In this document: positions 20,577 through 32,300 of the stretch, in pieces
How positions within the stretch are numbered: the first letter of the stretch is position 1
Layout of the letters: each line of letters begins with the position of its first letter
Origin: Macroventuria anomochaeta
Lineage: Eukaryota; Ascomycota; Dothideomycetes; Pleosporales; Didymellaceae
Reading direction: 5' to 3'
NCBI RefSeq assembly: GCF_010093625.1
Contig: NW_022985363.1
Location: forward strand, 915,687-979,686
DNA length: 64,000 bases
The notes under the pieces: generated by a model
What the model was told of the DNA's origin: nothing
The model's input: only the letters and a program-made list of their open reading frames with translations
Databases searched by the model: none
Position numbers and translations under genes: made by a program

Positions 20577-23021
20577 ATGTGGTTCCTCGAGCACGAGTCG
20601 CTCTTCGGCGGAAAGCGCGTCTGGCTTCGACCCGGGTCGCAGCAGCTCTTCGGTCGCACCAAGTCCAGCGCAGAGGGGAAGACATGGAAAATCGACAACA
20701 AGGCTGTCTCGCGGCAGCATGTCATCATTAGAGTCCTCGAAGTTCCACCAGAGGCCGGCACGAAGCTACACCACAGGTCGCAGATTGAGATTACGGATCT
20801 CAGCTGCAGACAGGGCACTTCGATCGACGGCAAGCAGCACCTGAAGAGCACAAAGAACGACGATGGATCAATGGAGTACGCTAAGGCGATCTTGGAGGGA
20901 ACGGAGCATGAAATCAGACTCGCTCAGGGCTATGCGCCGTTCAAGATCGTGTGGAAGCCAGTCGTCTTCACATATGCTTCCAAAGAGACCAAGGAATCGA
21001 AAGCTCGTAGCGCACAGCTGCACGCCCTCGACATCAAGACCACAACAGAGTTCATGTTCGGTAAGACGACACACGTCGTGACCCAGAAGCGCAACTTGCC
21101 TCGAGTGCTGTCAGGTCTTGTAGCTGGCAAGCATATCGTAACAGGAAAATTTCTCGACGCTGTGATTGACCGAGCCACTTCCACGACGGACAGTGAGGGA
21201 GGATATGTGCCGTCGCAACTGGAAGAAGACTTTGACGACCGCTGGCCGAAAGAGGAGGAGTATGTTCCACCGACAGCCACAGAGCCTGTTCCTCGGCCGC
21301 AGGAGATGCTCAGACCGGATAGCTCGCGTTCGGAGGTCTTCTCGAACCTCACATTCGTCTTCCTGGACGTGAGCCAGCACGGCAGCTTACAGGATCCTAT
21401 TTCTGGTGGCGGCGGAAAGGTCCTGCTCTACGAGCTGAAGCACGGAGAGACGACTAGACAGGAGTATGTCGACTATGTTCGAAGCGTGGCTGGCAAGAAG
21501 AAAAGCAGTCGCGTAAACAATGACAAGCTACCCGTGATCACGGTTCGCCTGCAAGTTGCATCAGACAGCTCGGAGGATTGGGCTACCAACTTCATGAATG
21601 GCGTTGACAGAGCACTCAATCAGCGATCGATCTTCCAAAATGAGTTCCTTGACATCATCATCACAAAAAACAGAACTGCACTGCAACGGCCACCTGACAA
21701 CGTACCTGAAATCGCATCGAGTGCACCAGGATCAGCAGCGTGGCGATCTGTGCGGGACAGTACACCAACGTCCAGAGCACCTTCTCAAGCACCTGAGTCC
21801 TCTGCTCCCACCGACGAGCCTGGCAAGCCGATTCCTCGCAAGCGCTTACATCGACCAAAGACTACAAGTCGATTCACCGGCTTCGACGACTACGAACCGC
21901 CACCAAAGTATCGCAAGGTCGAAGACACTCAGATGGAAGATACCCAGCAATCAGTACCACAGCCCGCTCGAGCCGCAACGCAGGCGCCAGAGATCCAACA
22001 TGCCACAGCGCCCACGACCCAGACCCAGACCCAGACCCAGACTCGTACACAAACTCGTTTCGCACCACCGTCACCTGTTCATGAGACCGTCGAGAAAGAG
22101 GAGCTGTTGGACTCTCTCTACCCAGCTGCAGCAGAGATCAAGCGCCGTCGAGCAGCAACACGCGCCCCCTCAGCATTGGTCGAGCCCGAGACTAGCACGT
22201 CCGTAACTCAACCCAAGAGACGTGGCGTGGAAGCTCTCGAGAGCCTACAACAGGCCAGACAGAAAGCCGACAAAGACATCAACGTCCGCGAGCAAACCCG
22301 CCTTCGCATCAAAGAGGAAGAAGACCGGCGCAAAGCTGATGAGGAGAGCCTGCGAGAGCAACTGGAAGGCATCGACATCGAGCAGATGAAGAACCTCGCC
22401 GTCATCGAGGAAATGGAAGTCTTGCCCCGGGCTCAACATAACAACGGCGACAACCTACGCACTCCCGCTGAAGCCCGCGCTCAAGCAGAGAGCGACAGAT
22501 GGGATCCAGCCTGGAACGGGCGCAAGAACTTCAAGAAATTCCGCCGGCGCGGCGCAGAACAGGGCGTTGCTCCACACAAAGTCATCGTCACGCTCGAAGA
22601 AGCGCCGAAGCAGAAAGGCTTTGGCGACTCGGCGTTCTTCCTCGAGGACATCGAGCCGCGCGCCAGTGGCCTGGCGAAGAGTAGAAGGAAGGTTGTGGAG
22701 AGTGAGGACGAGTCTGAGCCCGAGACCGGCTTCAGGGGCAGGAGGAGTAGGACGCAGTCGCAGAGACAGACACAAGAACAGCCTGAGGTTGTTAACGTGG
22801 AGGATAGTGGGCCGGATGATGAGGAGGTGGTCGAGGTCAGGACGCAGAAGAGCAGTGGAAGGACGCAGAGGGTCGTTGAGACGCAAGTTTCTGAGGCTGC
22901 GGGGAGGAAGAGGGCTGGTGGAGCTGCAAGCGGGCAGCCAGCAACAAAGAGAGGAAGAATTGCAAGAAGAGACGAGGATAGCGATGAGGAGGAGACGGGG
23001 TTCAGGTTCAAGAGGAGGTAG
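20577..23021 (+). CDS. NBS1: Nbs1/Xrs2-type subunit of the MRN DNA-repair complex
   Basis: Nuclear scaffold that joins Mre11-Rad50 to DNA-damage signalling. Single exon, 814 aa. The start is at 20577 because MWFLEHESLFGGKRVWLRPG is the typical beginning; the frame opens seven codons earlier. The FHA domain (about 1-110) has FGRT with Arg27 and SRQH (45-48). BRCT1 is about 125-215 (PFKIVWKPVVF at its start, then GKHIVTGKFLDAVID), and a BRCT2-like region about 258-350 begins NLTFVFLD. The long tail is disordered. It has a TQ repeat (22017-22058), KNFKKFRRR at 650-658, which is the Mre11-binding motif, and the fungal C-terminal end GFRFKRR. The tail is rich in SQ/TQ and EE/DED patches, as expected for Tel1/ATM contact. 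Confidence 0.94.
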   Translation: MWFLEHESLFGGKRVWLRPGSQQLFGRTKSSAEGKTWKIDNKAVSRQHVIIRVLEVPPEAGTKLHHRSQIEITDLSCRQGTSIDGKQHLKSTKNDDGSMEYAKAILEGTEHEIRLAQGYAPFKIVWKPVVFTYASKETKESKARSAQLHALDIKTTTEFMFGKTTHVVTQKRNLPRVLSGLVAGKHIVTGKFLDAVIDRATSTTDSEGGYVPSQLEEDFDDRWPKEEEYVPPTATEPVPRPQEMLRPDSSRSEVFSNLTFVFLDVSQHGSLQDPISGGGGKVLLYELKHGETTRQEYVDYVRSVAGKKKSSRVNNDKLPVITVRLQVASDSSEDWATNFMNGVDRALNQRSIFQNEFLDIIITKNRTALQRPPDNVPEIASSAPGSAAWRSVRDSTPTSRAPSQAPESSAPTDEPGKPIPRKRLHRPKTTSRFTGFDDYEPPPKYRKVEDTQMEDTQQSVPQPARAATQAPEIQHATAPTTQTQTQTQTRTQTRFAPPSPVHETVEKEELLDSLYPAAAEIKRRRAATRAPSALVEPETSTSVTQPKRRGVEALESLQQARQKADKDINVREQTRLRIKEEEDRRKADEESLREQLEGIDIEQMKNLAVIEEMEVLPRAQHNNGDNLRTPAEARAQAESDRWDPAWNGRKNFKKFRRRGAEQGVAPHKVIVTLEEAPKQKGFGDSAFFLEDIEPRASGLAKSRRKVVESEDESEPETGFRGRRSRTQSQRQTQEQPEVVNVEDSGPDDEEVVEVRTQKSSGRTQRVVETQVSEAAGRKRAGGAASGQPATKRGRIARRDEDSDEEETGFRFKRR
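22017..22058 (+). repeat. Thr-Gln repeat in NBS1
   Basis: Four acccag units in a row encode TQ pairs, followed by TRTQTR. It lies in the disordered tail of Nbs1. TQ pairs are ATM/Tel1 phosphorylation sites, so the repeat may be a target cluster. That role is inference. Confidence 0.8.
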
Positions 23022-23439
23022 AGATCGATCTACATGTGGAGGAGCTTTCGATATGTGTTCATCTTACAAGCATAGCGGGTCACGCATGTTATATACCCCT
23101 TCAGCAACGCCAGCTGTCAGAATCACACAGACGCATGTAGCAGCGGAGGCCTTGTGCGAAGCTGAAAATGTTCGTTCAAACAATCATGACGGTGACCATC
23201 GCAGTATCCAAACGCCAAGCTGCCCGCTGATTGAGCTGAGTTCCTGCAAAGCCTATACAATCCCATCTACTTCCTAGCGTGCTAACCTCTTTCCTTACTT
23301 CCTCCCTATACACAAAACCTACACAAAGCCGTCTCGGCCTCAAGCTTCTTTGACTAAGATATCTCCCTTGTCGAACCGTGTTTCCTCTAGCTGTGTTCAC
23401 TAGATCTCCGCGCCGATTGTCCCAAGGTGTGTATACGGC
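23022..23439. other. Convergent intergenic, NBS1 / DUF1748
   Basis: 418 bp holding the 3' UTRs of two converging genes. Nothing else recognised. Confidence 0.5.
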
Positions 23440-23989
23440 TTATCGCTTCCGCTCAAAGTACGATGATGAGGCGAAGAAAGCAACGCTCTGGTCCATGACC
23501 GTCTCGCCCACCCATAGGTAGTTGTCCAGCCATTTCTGCACGCTGGGGGTGTCGCTGAATTGGTCTGGCCTTACACTGGGACTGAGCGTCAGCCTGTTAG
23601 CCTAGTTCTCGCGCGGTGTGGTATGAAGGAAGGGTATTGAGCAGCGGTGGAATGTAGTGCGAACGTAATGATATGACTTGGTCGGCGGCATGGTTTGAGG
23701 GTAGAGGCGTGGGGTGCTCGCGTGTGGAGGGTATGCATGATGGGGGGGGGGGGGGGGTTGGAGATGGAGGGACCTACGTGAGGCCGGTGGAGCGTCGCAC
23801 GCCGGCGAGGAAGGCGGAGACTGTGGGAGGTTAGCCAAGAGCAAGATGAAGTGTTGAATGTTTGGACAAACCTAGTACCGCATCGAAAGCGTAGTGCGCG
23901 ACTTTGCCCAGCTGTGATGTTTTGTGAGCTTTCAGCTATGCGACTCGTGCGAGGCAGCTAGAAGGCGGGTATAGAGCACGTACAACCAT
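23440..23989 (-). CDS. Small DUF1748 family protein
   Basis: Conserved fungal protein of unknown role. Four exons on the minus strand: 23989-23984 (ATGGTT only), 23911-23872, 23820-23778 and 23581-23440. They total 76 aa, the normal length of the family. The protein runs MVLGKVAHYAFDAVLVSAFL, then AGVRRSTGLT, a short linker, and VQKWLDNYLWVGETVMDQSV with a SSYFERKR end. The LGKxxHYAFDAVL start and the YFERKR end are family hallmarks. One or two weakly hydrophobic helices suggest membrane association. No exon is longer than 142 nt, so the gene is invisible without splicing. Its third intron (23582-23777, 196 bp) contains a run of 16 G on the plus strand. Confidence 0.9.
23742..23757 (-). repeat. 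C16 homopolymer in DUF1748 intron
   Basis: Sixteen G on the plus strand, which is C16 in the transcript, inside intron 3 of the DUF1748 gene. The same type of run occurs in an SMC1 intron (35246-35261) and upstream of SMC1 (39385-39398). Confidence 0.9.
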
Positions 23990-25192
23990 GTTGGTGATTT
24001 GTGTATGTGTATATTCAGTTTGTGAGGTGGAGAGGTTCTTCAAGGTGTTTACGTGTACTATGCAAGGCGTAAGAGCGGTTGTTGGTGATGTGAGGCACGG
24101 CAAAGCGGAGTGGAAGCTGTGGCTGGTGCCTTTCAGTCAGTTGCGGGCATGTGAATCGTTGCGGCTCTGCGCTGTTAGTGGGTCAACATTGAAACGTCGA
24201 AGGCACATCCCAGAAAGTTGAGATCTGGGCACGAGTTGGCTGGCAGTCTCTCCTTCACTATGTTGGTCTCTATGTAACAGCCTCCGCTGCGCTTGTCTGG
24301 TAACATGAAGGTCTTCACAGCGATAGCTCAGCTCGAGACGAAGGATAGCGTCATGTCTGGGTGCTTTCCGAGCTTAACCCCTTCATCCTCGGGAACCAGC
24401 GTCAGGTACGGCCATGCGGAGCAGAAGTTCGGGTCATGTAGGAACGAGACGTTCAGGCGCGTGGTCCATATAAATGGCCGAGCCTCGCTGTTGTGCATTT
24501 GGCCTTTCTCATAGCTTTGACCCCATGAAACGACCCCAAGACACGAGGCCTGCTGTGGATCTCCTCGCCCGGAGCATGACACGCCAAACATCCTCGATAT
24601 CCGGCCGCGCACCACAGCAAACAACGACTAGCCAGGGCGAGACAAGAAATTTTCAATCGCTATAAAAAAACACGGGGCTTATCTGGGCGGGATGCTTGGT
24701 CGTTACGTGGGTGGGTTGCAGAAGCAATGGGTGTCACGGCGACAGGTCTGCTGCCCGCAAGAGTTGCAGCAGCAGCCTTATAAGTTGTAAATCCGGCACA
24801 TGGCCAACAGATCTCGTTCAATTATATCGCAGGCTTTCTACTTGTTCATTCTTCATTTTCTTGGACTCAATCAGCCCGTTAATCATACCGGTTACGGTAG
24901 ACTACTGAAGCTCTCAACACACCTGCAGGAAAGCCCCACGCACCCTTAGCGCAAAACGGTACCCCTCTAAGCTCAACACGCCCGGCCGTGCCAACGACTT
25001 TCCCTGAGAGAACAAAACCCGCCCAGGCGCATTCCTTCTAGAAACACGCCTGTTTGATTCCTTCCTCTCTCCCTCCTCAGGCCACCCCGAGAGCAATTGC
25101 AGTCACTCAGACGGCAGCAGCGCCCGGCCCCGCACCCCGCTACACCTCTTGAACAGCTCTTCTCAGCCTTCACATACACACATACCGCAACA
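23990..25192. promoter_or_regulatory. Divergent region, DUF1748 / pyruvate kinase promoter
   Basis: 1.2 kb. The last 300 bp before the pyruvate kinase start are pyrimidine-rich (CT blocks, for example around 25065-25080), as in highly expressed fungal glycolytic promoters. An AT-rich box, ctataaaaaaa, lies at 24660-24670. No gene is supported here. Confidence 0.5.
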
Positions 25193-26973
25193 ATGGCGAA
25201 CGCGTACGTCCATCATGACAAGGGGACCAGAGGTGCTTGGTTACGGCGTAACTCAAGGTAGTCTTCTACGAGAAGCCCATGAACCGCCAACTCATGCACC
25301 AACAGCCCAGTCAAAACCTTTCTCTTTGTATACACACTAACGTTTTGATGCAGGTTGGATCATCTTAACGCTGGCAGGACCAGGATTGAGTGGCTCAGCC
25401 AGCTCAACACCGAGTACCACCCTGCCAAGGAGTACCGCCGCACCTCCATCATCGGTACCATCGGTCCCAAGACCAACTCTGCGGAGAAGATCAACTCTCT
25501 TCGCAAGGCTGGTCTCAACGTCGTCCGCATGAACTTCTCCCACGGCTCGTACGAGTACCACCAGTCGGTCATTGACAACGCGCGCGAGGCCGAGAGGACA
25601 CAGGCTGGCCGCCCTCTTGCTATTGCGCTCGACACTAAGGGTCCTGAGATCCGCACAGGTAACACTGTTGGCGACGCCGATATCCCCATCAAGGCTGGCA
25701 CAATCCTGAACATCACCACCGATGACCAGTACGCCACCGCCTCCGACGACAAGAACATGTACGTCGACTACAAGAACATCACCAAGGTCATTGAGGCCGG
25801 CCGCATCGTTTACGTCGACGACGGTGTCTTGTCGTTTGAGGTCCTCGAGATCGTTGACGAGCAGACTCTCAAGGTCAAGTGCGTCAACAACGGCAAGATT
25901 TCCTCCAAGAAGGGCGTCAACCTGCCCAAGACCGACATTGATCTTCCTCCTCTGTCCGAGAAGGACAAAGCCGATCTCAAGTTTGGCGTGAAGAACGGCG
26001 TCGACATGGTCTTTGCCTCCTTCATCCGCCGCGGCAGCGACATCACCGCTATCCGTGAGGTCCTTGGCGAAGAGGGCAAGGACATCCAGATCATTGCCAA
26101 GGTCGAGAACCAGCAGGGTGTTAACAACTTCGACGAGATTCTCAAGGAGACCGACGGTGTCATGGTCGCCCGTGGTGACCTTGGTATTGAGATTCCTCCC
26201 AGCCAGGTCTTCATTGCCCAGAAGATGATGATCACCAAGTGCAACATTGCCGGAAAGCCCGTCATCACCGCTACACAGATGCTCGAGTCCATGACATACA
26301 ACCCTCGCCCTACTCGTGCTGAGGTCAGTGACGTCGGTAACGCCGTTCTTGACGGCTCTGACTGCGTCATGTTGTCTGGAGAGACCGCCAAGGGTGACTA
26401 CCCCGTTGAGGCCGTTACCATGATGCACGAGACCTGCTTGCTCGCTGAGGTCGCTATCCCGTACGTCAACGCCTTCGACGAGCTGAGGAAGCTTGCTCCT
26501 ATCCCCTGCCCCACCACCGAGACTTGCGCCATGGCAGCTGTCAGCGCTTCTCTCGAGCAGAACGCAGGTGCTATCCTCGTCCTGACAACAAGCGGTACCA
26601 CCGCTCGCCTTGTCTCCAAGTACCGCCCCGTCTGCCCCATCATCATGGTTTCCCGTAACGCCACAGCCTGCAGGGTAAGTCTGTCCACTACTACCAAATG
26701 AAGTTGTGCTAATTTCCGTAGTATTCTCACCTGTACCGTGGTGTATACCCCTTCTTCTTCCCCGAGGAGAAGCCCGACTTCAAGTCTAGCCCGTGGCAAG
26801 AGGATGTCGACCGCCGTCTCAAGTGGGGCATCATGAACGCTGTCAAGCTCGGTGTTCTGAGCAAGGGCGACCCCGTTATCTGTGTACAAGGCTGGAGGGG
26901 AGGTATGGGCCACACCAACACCCTCCGCATTGTCCCAGCGACGGAGGATCTTGGTTTGGACCAGGAGGCTTAA
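25193..26973 (+). CDS. Pyruvate kinase
   Basis: Last step of glycolysis (phosphoenolpyruvate + ADP to pyruvate + ATP), cytosolic. Exons are 25193-25203, 25354-26674 and 26722-26973, giving 527 aa, the usual fungal size. The first exon carries only ATGGCGAACGC; GC|G gives MANALDHLNAG. Visible motifs are TSIIGTIGPKTNS, the substrate Arg region LNVVRMNFSHGSYEYH, KGPEIRTG, the active-site Lys-containing FASFIRRGSD, IIAKVENQQGV, MVARGDLGIEIP (Mg2+/PEP) and the K+-loop TRAEVSDVGNAVLDG, then MLSGETAKGDYP. The C-terminal effector domain ends with GWRGGMGHTNTLRIV (fructose-1,6-bisphosphate loop). The 150-bp first intron is long for this window, which is common in strongly expressed fungal genes. Confidence 0.97.
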
Positions 26974-27309
26974 GGGAAGAGACACAGTTGGCTATAATGT
27001 AAAGAGTCGTGTCTATAATGAGATTAGAGATGACGCTGCAATGAACAAAGATACCTTTCATGACTCATTGGAGCAATTGCGGTTTGGCGTAGTTCGTAGT
27101 TGGTGCGAGGCTCGGTGCACACGCTAGCATATGCAAGTAAACTTCGAACACAATATCGTAACTCACCTGACTCTCATACTACAAGTCTTTTGAACAAACA
27201 TCTTACGCGAGCAACCAGAAGCAGACTGGACTTCAGACAAAGGGGCCTGAAGATCGTGGGTGACTAAGAGGTCTTAGCGTCGTGCCTCCAATCACTCCCA
27301 GACAGGGCC
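26974..27309. other. Intergenic, pyruvate kinase 3' UTR / CET1 promoter
   Basis: 336 bp between two same-strand genes. Nothing further recognised. Confidence 0.5.
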
Positions 27310-28620
27310 ATGGATCGTGACACTCTACCACCACCAACCATGGATTTATCCGCAATAGTGAACCAAGATGAGGGGCTGGTGCTACCACGCCGGTCCAGTT
27401 CCAATGCACACTCGATAGCCCAACCGAGTCCTGTATCCGCATCCTCGAAGCTACCAACGCCGACTTCCAGAGCAATGCCGCTGAAGCGCAAGCGACACGA
27501 ACCCAAACCGATATGGGCCTACCGAGAGGCCGAGGAGCTTCCCGAGGAGCTTCAGCGATTACAAGAACAACAGCGCCAGCAAGCCCGACCTCCTCCGCCG
27601 CCTGTACAGCCTCAGGCGCAGCACCAGGCTCCAGCTATGGCGCAACGCAATGGACCACCGCCTACAGCCTCTGCTGCCGCACCGAACGCTGTTCACGAGC
27701 TCGCTGGGTACGAACGACCTGTCTCGAACGATGCGCACGTCTACGATGACGTTTCGCGCAAAGTGTGCGACTTCATCTGGACCACCGCCGTGAACAACGA
27801 GATCGTGCGCAAGGCTATTTCGGAGTCACCAAACACACAACTAGAAGTCGAAGCGCGTTGGGGTCAAATCATCGACAAGCATAGGGGTGTTAATGGGGAG
27901 CGTCTGCATGGCTTTCACGACACGGAATGCGTGCTTCGGAGGAGTGACAATCTGGACGTCAAGTTCGAGAGTACGATGACGATGGAGCAGCACAAGCGCA
28001 TGAACATGTATCTCAACGGCCAGGTTCAGCGATCGGCACCCGCGTCGGGCAACAAACGACCGGAAGTCAAGTACGCGCACACTAAGGAAATCGATCAGTT
28101 CTATGAGCTCGGCCAGGCAGGGTTCGACAATCTACCTCCCACAGTGCGAATGATGATTGCACAATCAGGCAAGAAGGAGAGAGTCCGCGTGTCGAAAGAT
28201 GCAAAGACGGGCACTGTCCTCCGCAAGATCATCAAGCTGCGCGTCGCCAACCTCGAGATCAGCTCCCCTCAGACCGAGTGGGATTACCGTATCGGCATCA
28301 ACCTCGAAATCAACTACCCTGGAGCGATCGAGGAATTGGAACCCAGCATCGAGAGTGGGAAGACCCTGCGGGACATGCAGCGCCAGAAGGACCGCATGTC
28401 GTACTCGTGGCTCGGCGCATATCAGGTGGATCTGACGCAGGTGGTGCAAGGGCCGAGCAAGAACCACGAGCTCGAGCTGGAACTCGACTCGCCGGTGTTG
28501 CTGAACGAAGCAGACAAGGTGCGGAGGAAGGAGGTCAACAGCTTTGAGCCCTTGATCAACGGCATGCTGAACAACCTCCGGGTTCTGTCGCGAGAAATCA
28601 CGCCTCAGGGCCCGGCTTAG
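27310..28620 (+). CDS. CET1: mRNA-capping RNA 5'-triphosphatase (Cet1 family)
   Basis: Removes the gamma phosphate from nascent mRNA, the first step of capping. It acts in the nucleus with the guanylyltransferase Ceg1. Intronless, 436 aa. Residues 1-130 are disordered (Pro/Gln-rich, with PLKRKRHEPKPIWAY as a possible nuclear and guanylyltransferase-binding region). The catalytic tunnel fold follows. QLEVEARWG (177-185) holds the metal-binding Glu179 and Glu181, RVRVSKDAKTG and KIIKLRVANLEISSP are inner strands, DYRIGINLEI holds further metal Glu/Arg residues, and RMSYSWLGAYQVDLTQV and NHELELEL form the last strands. All known metal-site glutamates are present. This tunnel class is fungal and protist, unlike the cysteine phosphatase of animals. 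Confidence 0.94.
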   Translation: MDRDTLPPPTMDLSAIVNQDEGLVLPRRSSSNAHSIAQPSPVSASSKLPTPTSRAMPLKRKRHEPKPIWAYREAEELPEELQRLQEQQRQQARPPPPPVQPQAQHQAPAMAQRNGPPPTASAAAPNAVHELAGYERPVSNDAHVYDDVSRKVCDFIWTTAVNNEIVRKAISESPNTQLEVEARWGQIIDKHRGVNGERLHGFHDTECVLRRSDNLDVKFESTMTMEQHKRMNMYLNGQVQRSAPASGNKRPEVKYAHTKEIDQFYELGQAGFDNLPPTVRMMIAQSGKKERVRVSKDAKTGTVLRKIIKLRVANLEISSPQTEWDYRIGINLEINYPGAIEELEPSIESGKTLRDMQRQKDRMSYSWLGAYQVDLTQVVQGPSKNHELELELDSPVLLNEADKVRRKEVNSFEPLINGMLNNLRVLSREITPQGPA

Positions 28621-29342
28621 ATCAGGATGGTGTAAAATTAATACTGGTATTGTTATGGCGTTGGTCAATAGGTGGGACGCAGCATATGGAGCGGAGTTTT
28701 AACGCGTCAAATTAAGATACCCATTTTGGCTGCAGCATCTGGTTGCAGTCCTCACGTCGATTGTTTTGGCTTTCCATCTACTTCGTGACGTGAAACGTGG
28801 AGCTCAGCTGCCTAGCTACAATGCCTGGAGGTACCCAGGAACGCCAAGACGAACAATGCAGCATCAGGGTCACCCAGTAGTGGATGTTTTCTGTTGTTGG
28901 TGAAATATGATGCCACAGAGATATCAATCAGACGAGCGTGAGAAATCTTGTGTCACTTTGTTGGAGAGCCGTAGCTTATCGCGTGCGTTGTGCATGTGAG
29001 AAGGGGAGATTAGGTCATCGCGGCTAGTTTGCCTCCGACGAGCTCTCTGTGTTTGAGGTCGGCCAACACGTCCAACATTCGAATACAGCATCACCACGGC
29101 TCACGCCCAACCCATCACCCACGCCACTTCCCTTTCCTGTCCTTCCTTCCCTGCGCAGCACACACGATCCAGTCTGCGCTGCATCGCCCCAACATCGTCT
29201 TTGACCGCCGCAATCCTCGCAGGCGCCGCCACATAGCTCCATCTCCTTCCACTTCCTTCCGCAATCAACACACCTCTCACCAACACCGCGGGGACAACCC
29301 CAGCTTCAGCACCACAACCGCCATCTGCTCGCTTCCGTCACC
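28621..29342. promoter_or_regulatory. Intergenic, RPN2 promoter
   Basis: 722 bp between CET1 and RPN2. No proteasome control element (such as GGTGGCAAA) was noticed. The final 200 bp are CA/CT-rich. No gene supported. Confidence 0.45.
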
Positions 29343-32300
29343 ATGGTTGGTCTCACTTCAGCTGCCGGTGTCGTTGGATTCCTCTCAGAGCCAGACCCAG
29401 CTCTGCGGTCATTCGCCCTGCATCAGTTGAACGACCAGATCGATCTGCTGTGGCCAGAAGTCGCGGGCTCAGTCAGTCAGATGTAAGCGCTCTACAGCAC
29501 CGGCTGCCTGCCCGCAGCATCCACCTCAGTACCAGCTACTAACGTGTGCGTCATAGCGAGGCACTCTACGAAGATGAGTCGTTCCCTGAGCGAGAACTCG
29601 CCGCGCTTGTAGCAGCGAAGGTCTACTACCAGCTGCAAGAGTACAATGAGAGCATGGTCTTCGCGCTGGGTGCTGGCAAGCTCCTGGACATCCACAAGGC
29701 TGGTGAATTTGAGGAGACAATACTAGGTAAGCAGGCACAAACAGCCCAGGGTGCAATGTGGCACAGCATGCTGCATCCTGAAACTCAGACAGCGAATTTC
29801 CTGCGGTCTAGAAGCTACGGCGGCTAATTTGCTTGTTGCAGCGAAATGTGTCGACACGTACATCGCCATGTCCGCTCTCCACAACCCACCGACCCCCGTC
29901 AGCAAGGCAAACCAGGCGCCTCCGCAGCTGAGCACATCATTTCCCGGAAGCTCGACAGGTGCTGCCAGCACTTCAGCTAGCTTGACCTCGCCCATCACAC
30001 CCTTCTCGCAATCTGCGCTGCCTTCCAAGTCGCTGCTCTCCCGCGAGGACACAAACACATTCGATCCCACAACTCCCGGTGGTGGCAATGCGGGTGTAGC
30101 TGGAGCACATCCCTCGCCCATGATCCTGCAGAGGAACGTTCAGAAGAATCTACAGGCTACGATCCGGCGGATATTCGAAAGCTGCTATGAGAGCGGTGAC
30201 TACAAGCAGGTTGTGGGCATTGCGATCGAGGCACGGAATCTGGATGTTCTGCGTGCGTCGATCCTCCGAGCAAGCCAGGACGAGAAGGAGAAGTCGGGCA
30301 AGAAGCCTGCAACGGGCGCTTCCACCAAGAGCGAGGAGCTGATGGACTACGTGCTCGACATCTGCATGAACGTCGTGCAGGAGAGGGGCTTGAGGAATGA
30401 AGTAGGTTGAGCCTGAGAAAGGCGAAGCGATTGTGACAGTCAGCTAACTTGGAACAGATCCTCCGCCTTATTCTTGACCTGCTCAACGACAACGAGATCC
30501 CTACCCCCGACTACTTCTCGATCGCCAAGTGCGTCACTTACCTCGATCAGCATTCGCTTGCGTCGAAGCTCGTCCGACAGTTGGTCGAACAGGGCGACGA
30601 CAAGTCGCTCGCGACCGCTTACCAGATCTCGTTCGACTTGTACGAGAACGGCACTCAGGAATTCCTTGCGAAAATTATGGCAGACTTGCCTGAGTCAGAT
30701 GAGGAGGACAAGGAGTCGAAGCCCTCTGACAACGGCGACGCATCTGAAGCGAAGGAGTCGGACTCCCTACTTACGGGTGCAGATACAAGCAACGTTTCGG
30801 ACCTGCCATCTCGCACAAAGAAGTCCGGCAGCGAGGACCACAGCAAGGCATTCAGCTCCGTGCGCCACATTCTTCGCGGAACCAAGAGCATTGAGCTGAA
30901 TCTCGAATTTCTCTACAGGAACAACCACACCGATAAGTCTGTCTTGAACAAGATCCGCGACAGCCTCGAGGCACGAAGTTCCATCTTCCACAGCAGCGTT
31001 ACATTCGCGAATGCGTTCATGAACGCCGGCACCACAAACGATACATTCTTCCGGGAGAACTTGGATTGGTTGGGCAAGGCGGTCAACTGGTCGAAGTTCT
31101 CAGCGACTGCGGCTCTTGGTGTCATCCACCGTGGTAACATCACACAAGGTCAGAAGTTGCTGGATCCATACCTGCCAAAGGACAGCGTCTCATCCGGCTC
31201 TCACTACGAGCAGGGTGGATCTTTGTACGCTCTCGGTCTGATCTACGCCAACCATGGCAGCAACGTTCTAGACTATCTTGTCAAGCAGTTCCAGAACGCC
31301 TCTGAGGAGGTCATCCAGCACGGTGGTGCGCTCGGTGTTGGTGTTGCCGGCATGGCTACGGGGTCTGAGGAGATCTTCGATGCCTTCAAGAGCGTCCTGT
31401 ACACCGACTCTGCCATCAATGGTGAGGCTGTCGGTCTCTCCATGGGTCTTGTCATGCTTGGTACAGGCAGCATCAAGGCCCTTGAGGACATGATCCAGTA
31501 CGCACACGACACACAGCACGAGAAGATCGTTCGTGGTCTCGCTATGGGTATGGCGCTCATCATGTACGCCCGCCAGGAAGCCGCCGACGAGCTCATCAAC
31601 GGTCTCCTCGATGACCCGGACCCAACCCTGCGTTACGGTGGCATCATGACCATCGCACTGGCGTACTGTGGCACAGGCAGCAACAAGGCCGTCCGTAGGT
31701 TATTACACGTTGCTGTTAGCGACGTCAGCGATGATGTGCGCCGAGTAGCGGTCATGAGCTTGGGTTTCGTGTTGTTCAGGAAGCCCGGCAGCGTTCCTCG
31801 TATGGTCGAACTTCTTTCCGAGTCTTACAACCCACACGTCCGCTACGGAGCTACCATGGCTCTTGGTATCGCCTGTGCTGGTACCGGCCTTCCCGAGGCA
31901 GTCGACCTGTTGGAGCCTATGATGAAGGACTCCACCGACTTCGTTCGTCAGGGTGCCTTGATCTCGCTCGCCATGATTATGGTACAGCAGAACGAGGCTA
32001 TGAACCCCAAGGTTGCATCAATCAGGAAGCAGCTTACCAAGATCATCGGTGACCGCCACGAGGATGCCATGGCCAAGATGGGTTGTGCGCTTGCTCTTGG
32101 TATCATCGACGCTGGAGGCCGCAACTGCACAATTGGACTGCAGACACCGACTGGCAACCTCAACATGGCAGCCATTGTTGGTATGGCTGTCTTCACACAG
32201 TACTGGTACTGGTTCCCCTTGACACACTTCCTGTCGCTCAGCTTCACACCAACCGCCATCATTGGTGTCGACCAGGACCTCCAGATCCCATCGTTCAAGT

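Noticed and set aside
25337..26428. 363-codon minus frame opposite pyruvate kinase
   Set aside because: Antisense shadow of a highly codon-biased gene.
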